A stretch of DNA of 64,000 nt. Source: Fasciola hepatica (taxonomy: Eukaryota; Platyhelminthes; Trematoda; Plagiorchiida; Fasciolidae). Below are positions 57,992 to 64,000 of this stretch, piece by piece. Below the pieces are notes generated by a model. The model was not told the DNA's origin. It saw nothing but the letters and a program-made list of their open reading frames with translations, and searched no databases. Every line of letters starts with the position of its first letter. Position 1 is the first letter of the stretch. The stretch spans positions 8,165,501 through 8,229,500 of the forward strand of contig CANUEZ040000168.1 in NCBI GenBank assembly GCA_948099385.1. The letters run 5' to 3'. Made by a program: the position numbers and the translations under genes.

Positions 57992-59469
57992 TTGTCCAGA
58001 GCAAAGCTGACAAATTTGTGGGTAACGTCGTGAGAAACGAAGTTCGTGAGTTCAACTGAGATTGAAAAATATGATTTCTGTTTCGTGAGAATATTTTCTG
58101 ACTTCTACTTGGATTATCTTGAAACTTTTTCAGAGGATATTGCCGATGTCTACCTCGGACCCGAAATGTCATGTGATTCACAATACGGTACGATCTGTTC
58201 CCGCGTGATCCTTTCACTTGGTTTTTTGAGTGACGACTATTTTCTCTTCCAAGCTAACGACTTCCGTTTGTGTGATTCCTATATTTTCACAGGCTACGTG
58301 GATAAATCCTGTGGCATTCCATTATGTTGCATACGTAAGTGATATTTTCTTCGAAAAATTTCAATGCCCAAAATTCAAAACGTATTTTGAGTTGTCAAAG
58401 TTTACCAGGGCTCCGGATATTATCTTTACGAGTTTGTCTGTTGAGTACGTACTCGTGCAAGCACGCGCACGCACACGCACAAACTCTTGTTCATAAATAT
58501 TCATTTTTTAAGAAAATAAGGCAAGTGAACAAGGTGTTGCTTGGTTTACCCTATTGTGATTTGGGCTAGAGATCATGACATGATATGGTTACTGTAAGCT
58601 ATATTTGCGGTGTTGCGAGAGCTAGATATATTCGTCGTTAGAATATATCACAATTCAAAATCACGTGGGTTAGAGCGGGGAATACGAGCATAGCGTTATC
58701 ATTATTATTGTGATTATTGGTATTACTGGCAACTATTCTGTCTATGTTTTATTACTGTTAAAATTTACTTGTTTTCTTTTAAATTCCCATCAAACTTCGG
58801 TCGCATATTGCTCGCGCAACACATCACAAATGTGAGTATCACGAAATACATCAACTTCTGATTAGAAGTAAACCTCCGTTCTTCGGTTTCACCATGGTGT
58901 TATGTATTTTATATAAGAATACCACTCAATCCTGAACATTTATTTATTTGTCACAGTTTGAAATGTTTTAACTCGAAAATTTAATCAGGGAAGTGGTAAT
59001 CCAAAGCCCCTTATCCAGAACGTATTGTCGTGCAGTCCGGATGGGTGCAGTTAGTCAAAATGTGTGAAAGACCAAAACTGATGAAGGACCTACAAATAAA
59101 CACGTCTATTTCATGATAAGTTGTTTGCAATAACTGACATAATCAGTGGGATACAAAATATTTCTATTCCGTAAAATATGAGTACAAATCAGGGTTGAAC
59201 TGAGGCCAAGACCTTCAAAACTTGGGAGAAAAAGTGAGGAATACTCAAGCCGTCAACTTTATACCAGAAAATATAAGCCCGAGAAGGAGTATTGTGCACG
59301 CATGTTTGCAGCAACCAAATCTGTTATATTAAATAATGTCTCACTTGATGAATAAGCGCAGTAGGAACGGCTTTTTTCAAATCTTCAATTTTCTTTTTGA
59401 ATTCTATTTATCCGAAAAATCCCTGCTTATCAATTTCTACTTCCAGGCAGCATGCCCAACAGAATGTGA
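57992..59469 (+). CDS. MEG-like exon block E (3' part of gene D or a separate MEG)
   Basis: Four further exons in one phase-1 chain. 57992-58021 (30 nt): VQSKADKFV, acceptor ACATTCTGTTTACCATAG, donor GTAACG. 58134-58187 (54 nt): EDIADVYLGPEMSCDSQY, acceptor TTGAAACTTTTTCAG, donor GTACGA. 58293-58334 (42 nt): GYVDKSCGIPLCCI, acceptor TTCCTATATTTTCACAG, donor GTAAGT. 59447-59469: RSMPNRM then TGA, acceptor CAATTTCTACTTCCAG. No signal-peptide exon was found between 55930 and 57990, and the chain joins gene D exon 3 without frame change, so the simplest model is one gene spanning 55124-59469 with alternative 3' ends. Failing to splice at 58335 would end the protein after Arg-Lys. Cys-rich secreted product; function unknown. 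Confidence 0.6.
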
Positions 59470-59474
59470 TTACT

Positions 59475-62045
59475 TTTCGGAATCATGAAGAAAGGAGCAA
59501 ACATTGCAAAAAACTCTTCTGGGTCTTTCCCACACACATGTGGACGGACGATTCATCACGTGCCAACGAATGGTGCACCGGCACAATTTTATTGAAACCG
59601 GTCCTAACTCTTCACTTGTTCATTTGGGAAAAAATAATTTCAAAAATATACAAAAAAAATTTCGTAAACTTTTGATACCTCTTGGAACGTCTGTTCCCTC
59701 GGGACAGTAAAATCATTTGATACCCAAAGAACTAAGCGCGGAAGTGGTTTCGATAGAAGCCCAGATGCAATGATTCTGCACTTTGGTCAAATAAGGAGAC
59801 AAGGGTTTCGCCTGAAATGTCAACTTTTGGTAATACATGTGTAGTCAAATGGGTCACCGAGTGGCTGAGCTGAATCCAAAATGCTGAAATCTCTTCTGCT
59901 TCCGTACCACTCGAGCTGTATCTCGGTGATACGTTAGATATTTCAAAAATATAGGTTACTCTGTCCATTAAATGTGAATTTAACTGCTCTTCGGCAAATA
60001 TCACTGTTGTGATCACTGCGCTTGCGATGCAGTTTTCAATAGGTCTTTTGTTTGCTTTTGTGGTTTGGTGCTCTGGGCATCAACTCTGGTTTCATGGCAT
60101 GATTGTCGAAGCAATGATTGCCCCCAAAAGAGAACACAACACCAATGAAACGCGAAATTCCTGGGAAGCAGTTACGTACCATTGAAAAAAATGCGAATAT
60201 TTGATTAGTGCCGTAACCCATCCTTAACACATTTACTATTCGTTGTCTGGCCAGATTTTGAAAAGAGCTTCAAACTAATTAGGCAAACAAATCATTGTAG
60301 TTGGCTTGCTCTGAACACGGATTATTTTTTTTCTGGACAGGTTCGCAAAATGTTACTGAGAGAAAATAGTTCTTCCGCACCATTTTACTGAGTGCAACAG
60401 TTGGCCGTGTTCTTCAGTAACCAATAAATGCCCGGACCACCCAGACAATGTAACCCGCTATGGCAACAAATTAGGGTCTTCTGAAGACACGTGCATATCA
60501 TGCTTGAAAGAATACCCTTTCTGTGGGAACTCTATGCTATATTTGTGGAGTGCAGGGCATCAGGACATACTGCCATAGTTTAAGCAATATCCTTTAGTAA
60601 GGATTGTACTAATTAGACCAAGTGATCAATATTTCGTGGCACAAAGCCAAAATCATGCTGTAGAAAAGGATTATCGATAGATGCATCGCATACTGAGTGC
60701 GATCTTGTTGATAAAAATACCTTCAGCAAATTAGTGGGCAGATTCTAAAGTCGAACGAAAATATCAAAACCTACTTTGAGGGAATTGAAGCACAAAGGAA
60801 TCAGTCTCAGATCATTGCCGGAGGTGTGTTTTACCCAACTCAACAATTTCACGTACACTAAAGCTAAACCTAATCTTTTGCCATTTCAACACAAGGCTTT
60901 TAGTCGGGGGCTTCTACTGAATTCTCTCTCAATTCTGTACCATCATATTTATTGTCAATGCTGTGGGCGAACTAACTTGCACAATTCCCATCACCTTTGT
61001 CTAAGAGTCAAACTTTGAGGCGTTTCTTTCGAGTTTACTATATAGCACAGGCCACAGACATTATCAGTTGACTTCGACAAAACAAATCATAAAACGTATC
61101 GAAGGAGATCAGCTCAGTTGACCCACGCAGGGAGAACAAAGTCCTTTCAATTGCCACTGTTGTACATCTGGTAACAACTGGATATGCAAACTCTGCCTTG
61201 CAATAGAATGCAAGTAATGCCACTGAATCCATCCCATTTTTCTGCGATTGTTTTTAAACGAATCCACTTGTGGTAGCCAAACTGAACGTACTGATGTGAC
61301 AACTTATCAATATACCAAATATAAAGACTAACTTCATATTTTCATGAAATGGATAGGTTGATTTGTCCCGGAAAATGCTTCTGACAGGATGAGAAATTCC
61401 ATGAAACCTACCTCCAGACTGATGAGAAACACATCAAACTGGTTCTAAAACGTAACCATCTTTGTTGTTATTGACTCATGTTTTGTACCCGAGGAGGCAT
61501 TTTGATCCTTGTTCACTTTAGCCGTGACGCGTAAATGTAGTTCAAGCCAGTTGCACATTCTGATTACAGGCGACCTCTTACGCGTCCAGACAGAGGGATA
61601 ACCCAAGACCCAGGTTTCCCTAACCTGAACCATAGAAAAATACTGACCTGGAAGGGCTCGGGAAAAAAGCACGCTCCAAACTTCCCAAGAAATTTCCCTA
61701 TCCAAAATAGTTACTAGTAACCTTGAAAGATCCAAATCAAAGCCCTCACGAGAACATTCGGAATTCGAGGAAAAATCTGCGAAAGGACCACAAAAAGATT
61801 AAGCGTTATGCATGGAACAGACTTACGAGAGTATCGGAGCCCTAAAGATCCCTGAAGATGAATGGAAGCTGTCGGCGTATTCATCTGCCGTGCAAAAAAA
61901 TGCGACCAGAGCTCTGGACTAATGGCCGTCATTTTTAAAGCCGAAACGAGTGGAACAGACATCGTGTCATTCGACGATTGAAAGCTGCTGATTCAACGAG
62001 CGGCCATGCTCTTATTGCCGTTAGACAGCAGAATTCACCCAGTCT
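59475..62045. other. Intergenic, no gene established
   Basis: Two abutting minus-strand frames at 61962-61714 (82 codons) and 61735-61445 (96 codons) could belong together across a frame change, but no domain, signal peptide or splice signal supports them. Otherwise nothing. Confidence 0.4.
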
Positions 62046-62066
62046 GCTTATCCTCGATCTGTCAAG

Positions 62067-62477
62067 ATGAAACGGGCAGAAGTTGCTACCGGAAATTTGT
62101 CACCCGTCAACATGCACCCAGTTCCGTCCGCCACGCTAAGAATAGCGGTGGATGCATCGGACTTTGCCATCGGAGCGGTCCTGCAACAGTCTGTTTCTGG
62201 GATATGGCAGCCATTAGAGTTCTTCTCTCGACGCCTCAATCCCACGGAAACCAAATATAGTGCTTTTGGTCGCGAACTGCTGGCTGCATATAATGCCGTT
62301 AAGCACTTCCGCCATGCAGTCGAGGGTCGATATTTCATCCTCTTTACAGACCATAAGCCTCTGACGTATGCATTGCATACTAAGTCTGATCGTTACTCTC
62401 CACGAGAAGTCAGACATTTAGACTATATTTCACAGTTCACGACTGACCTACGACACGTTAAAGGTGAGTCGAACTGA
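62067..62477 (+). pseudogene. Ty3/gypsy RNase H domain
   Basis: Retrotransposon RNase H, which degrades the RNA strand during reverse transcription. Motifs visible: LRIAVDASDFAIGAVLQQ (first Asp), FGRELLAAYNAVKHF (Glu) and YFILFTDHKPLTYAL (second Asp), then LDYISQFTTDLRHVKGESN. A TGA at 62475 interrupts the conserved end; VADALSRIP continues in the same frame directly after it. The Met at 62067 is not a natural start; the frame belongs to a longer pol polyprotein. Confidence 0.85.
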
Positions 62478-62530
62478 GTTGCAGATGCTTTGTCGCGTAT
62501 TCCGCTTAATGCATTAAATCTCCGGTTTTA

Positions 62531-64000
62531 GACATCCCTGCCATGGCTGCAGCACAGGCACAGGATTCTTCATGTATGGAAGCAGCTCAGTCATCGTCGC
62601 TACAGTGTCAGTCCGTACCTCTAGCCACCAGTGCTGGGACTATACTCTGCGACATGGCTACTGGCATATCTCGACCAGTCGTACCCTCTGCATATCGACG
62701 TCTCGTGTTCGATACCCTTCATGGACTCTCACATCCAGGCATCGCAGTCAGTCTCCGATTAGTAGCTGCACGATACGTCTGGCCGTCCATGAATAAAGAT
62801 GTTCGTATGTGGGCAAAACAGTGTCTACAATGTCAACGATCTAAAGTGCATAGGCACGTAGCTTCGCCTATCGGTACTTTTGCTACGCCTGATGCTCGCT
62901 TCGATCATATCCACGTAGACATTGTGGGTCCATTGACCCCATCACACGGGTATACCTATTTATTAACGTGCATCGATAGATTTACGAGGTGGCCCGAGGC
63001 TATTCCCATCTCTGTCGTCACGGCCGAATCAGTGGCTCGACATCTGATAGAACGATGGATAGCTTCATATGGTTGTCCTTCCACAATCACTACCGATCGA
63101 GGGCAACAATTTGAGTCCGATTTATTCTTTTCATTAACTCACATGCTGGGTACGGAACGCATTCGCACGACCGCGTACCATCCGGCATCGAATAGTTTAG
63201 TCGAACGTTTTCATCGCCAACTCAAAGCGGCTCTTAGAGCACACGAGAGCCCCGACTGGTACGAAACGTTACCGCTAGTTCTGCTTGGTATCAGGACTTG
63301 CATTAAAACAGATATCCAATGTTCCGCCGCAGAACTTGTCTACGGCACGACATTACGACTGCCTGGGGAATTCTTTACGCCACGGAGTACAGATTCACTT
63401 GCCGTACAGACTTACGTTCACCAGTTGTCTACGTACATGCAAAATCTCGCTTCGGCGCAGACTCGAATGCAGCGACGACAGGTTTTTGTTCCCACCGAAC
63501 TCGAAACTTGTTCGCATGTATTCATTCGTGTTGATTCGGTACGGAAACCATTACAACAGCCTTACGAAGGTCCATTTCGCGTGATTTCTCGTCACGATAA
63601 GACCTTTAAGGTTAATCGACACGGTCGCGTCGATACCGTTAGCATCGATCGTCTCAAAGCCGCGTACGTTGACGACAGCGTGTCGCCCGCTGACAAGAGA
63701 TTCGATGTTAACCCTGCACTACCTGTTGACGACACCTCCGTGTCACGTCAAGGTCTGCAGTTAGCGTTGCCTGCTACGACTTCGAATGAGGCTATCGTTT
63801 CACGTTCAGGACAGCACCCAGTTGGTACTGCTACGACTTCGAATGAGGCTATCGTCTCACGTTCAAGTCAGCAGCCAGTTGGCCCTGCTACGTCCTTGAA
63901 TGAGAATTCTGTCTCACGTTCAAGTCAGCAGAGCACGCCTACGCACCCGTCCGTGAATGAGGCTCCCGTCTCAAGTTCCGGTCGGAAGGTCGTTTGCCCA
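62531..64000 (+). CDS. Ty3/gypsy integrase with repeat tail, partial
   Basis: Open for 490 codons to the window edge, in a different frame from the RNase H. Integrase inserts the element cDNA into the genome. An N-terminal HHCC zinc domain is seen (LHGLSHPG, later KQCLQCQRS). The core triad is complete: Asp in HVDIVGPL (62918), Asp in TTDRGQQF (63095) and Glu in SNSLVERFHR (63203). That gives 58 and 35 residues between them, the canonical DD35E spacing. A GPY/F-type module (YEGPFRVISR) follows near 63560, and then VDTVSIDRLKAAYV. From about 63716 the tail becomes a 57-nt tandem repeat. No start codon is implied; it should be translated as pol. The intact core suggests recent activity of the family. 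Confidence 0.85.
63716..64000 (+). repeat. 57-nt tandem repeat in the integrase tail
   Basis: Four clear units and one weak unit, 19 codons each, with the AATGAG landmark at 63785, 63842, 63899 and 63956, each 57 bases apart. Consensus core is TTSNEAIVSRSSQQPVG. The weak first unit carries VSRQGLQLALP. The array reaches the window edge. Confidence 0.85.

Larger units (their letters stand above)
62050..64000 (+). mobile_element. Ty3/gypsy retrotransposon, 5'-truncated, running off the window
   Basis: Plus-strand pol with RNase H followed by integrase and a repeat-bearing C-terminal tail. No RT is recognisable upstream, so the copy begins at or inside the RT-RNase H connection. Only one in-frame stop (62475) and one frame change (~62525-62531) break ~1.9 kb, so it is far younger than the gypsy relic at 7.6-9.7 kb. 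The integrase C-terminus (NRHGRVDTVSIDRLKAAYV) resembles the CsRn1/Kabuki-type Ty3/gypsy group known from flukes. Confidence 0.85.

Noticed and set aside
61445..61962. Two overlapping minus-strand frames before the gypsy element
   Set aside because: Long, but lacking a recognised domain, a signal peptide or a consistent splice solution; kept only as a note in the intergenic entry.
62048..62417. Minus-strand frames of 67 and 96 codons
   Set aside because: Shadows of the RNase H coding sequence on the plus strand.

Overview
Eukaryotic genomic DNA, most likely from a flatworm of the trematode (fluke) type and possibly schistosome-like. The evidence is: (i) GT-AG introns with pyrimidine-tract acceptors; (ii) many degenerate flatworm-style retroelements (Ty3/gypsy, CR1-like and RTE-like LINEs, a Penelope-like element); (iii) tRNA-derived SINEs and long TA microsatellites; (iv) above all, several small secreted-protein genes built from tiny exons, the architecture of schistosome micro-exon genes (MEGs). 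The species cannot be fixed from sequence alone. There are no bacterial-type operons, no CRISPR and no rRNA.

Layout. 20-1692: a foldback-like element with ~350-bp inverted arms. 7.6-9.7 kb (-): dead Ty3/gypsy pol. 12.1-13.1 kb (-): MEG-like gene A. 18.2-18.8 kb: three tRNA-like SINE heads. 21.1-22.3 kb (-): MEG-like gene B. 23.8-26.1 kb (+): dead CR1-like LINE split by a TA tract. 29.7-30.0 kb (-): possible intronless secreted protein. 37.0-39.1 kb (+): MEG-like gene C. 42.5-43.9 kb (-): dead RTE LINE. 47.4-48.7 kb: inverted-repeat structure with TA tracts. 48.9-49.2 kb (-): an orphan terminal coding exon. 51.9-52.9 kb (-): Penelope-like remnant. 53.2-53.8 kb (+): second LINE RT remnant. 55.1-59.5 kb (+): MEG-like gene D and a downstream block of further matching exons. 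62.0-64.0 kb (+): 5'-truncated Ty3/gypsy RNase H and integrase, the latter open to the window edge.

The main result is the MEG-like set. In each of A-D a first exon of 52-67 nt encodes a start Met and signal peptide and ends in phase 1. It is followed by internal exons whose lengths are multiples of three (12, 15, 21, 27, 39, 45, 54, 54, 60, 81, 129 nt; 30, 54 and 42 nt in the downstream block), all phase 1-1 and all open in one frame. Any internal exon can therefore be skipped without a frameshift, which predicts families of secreted variant peptides. In the schistosome MEG family this is known biology; the functions of these particular proteins are unknown. All exon calls are by eye from splice signals and frame; no transcript or homology search was available.
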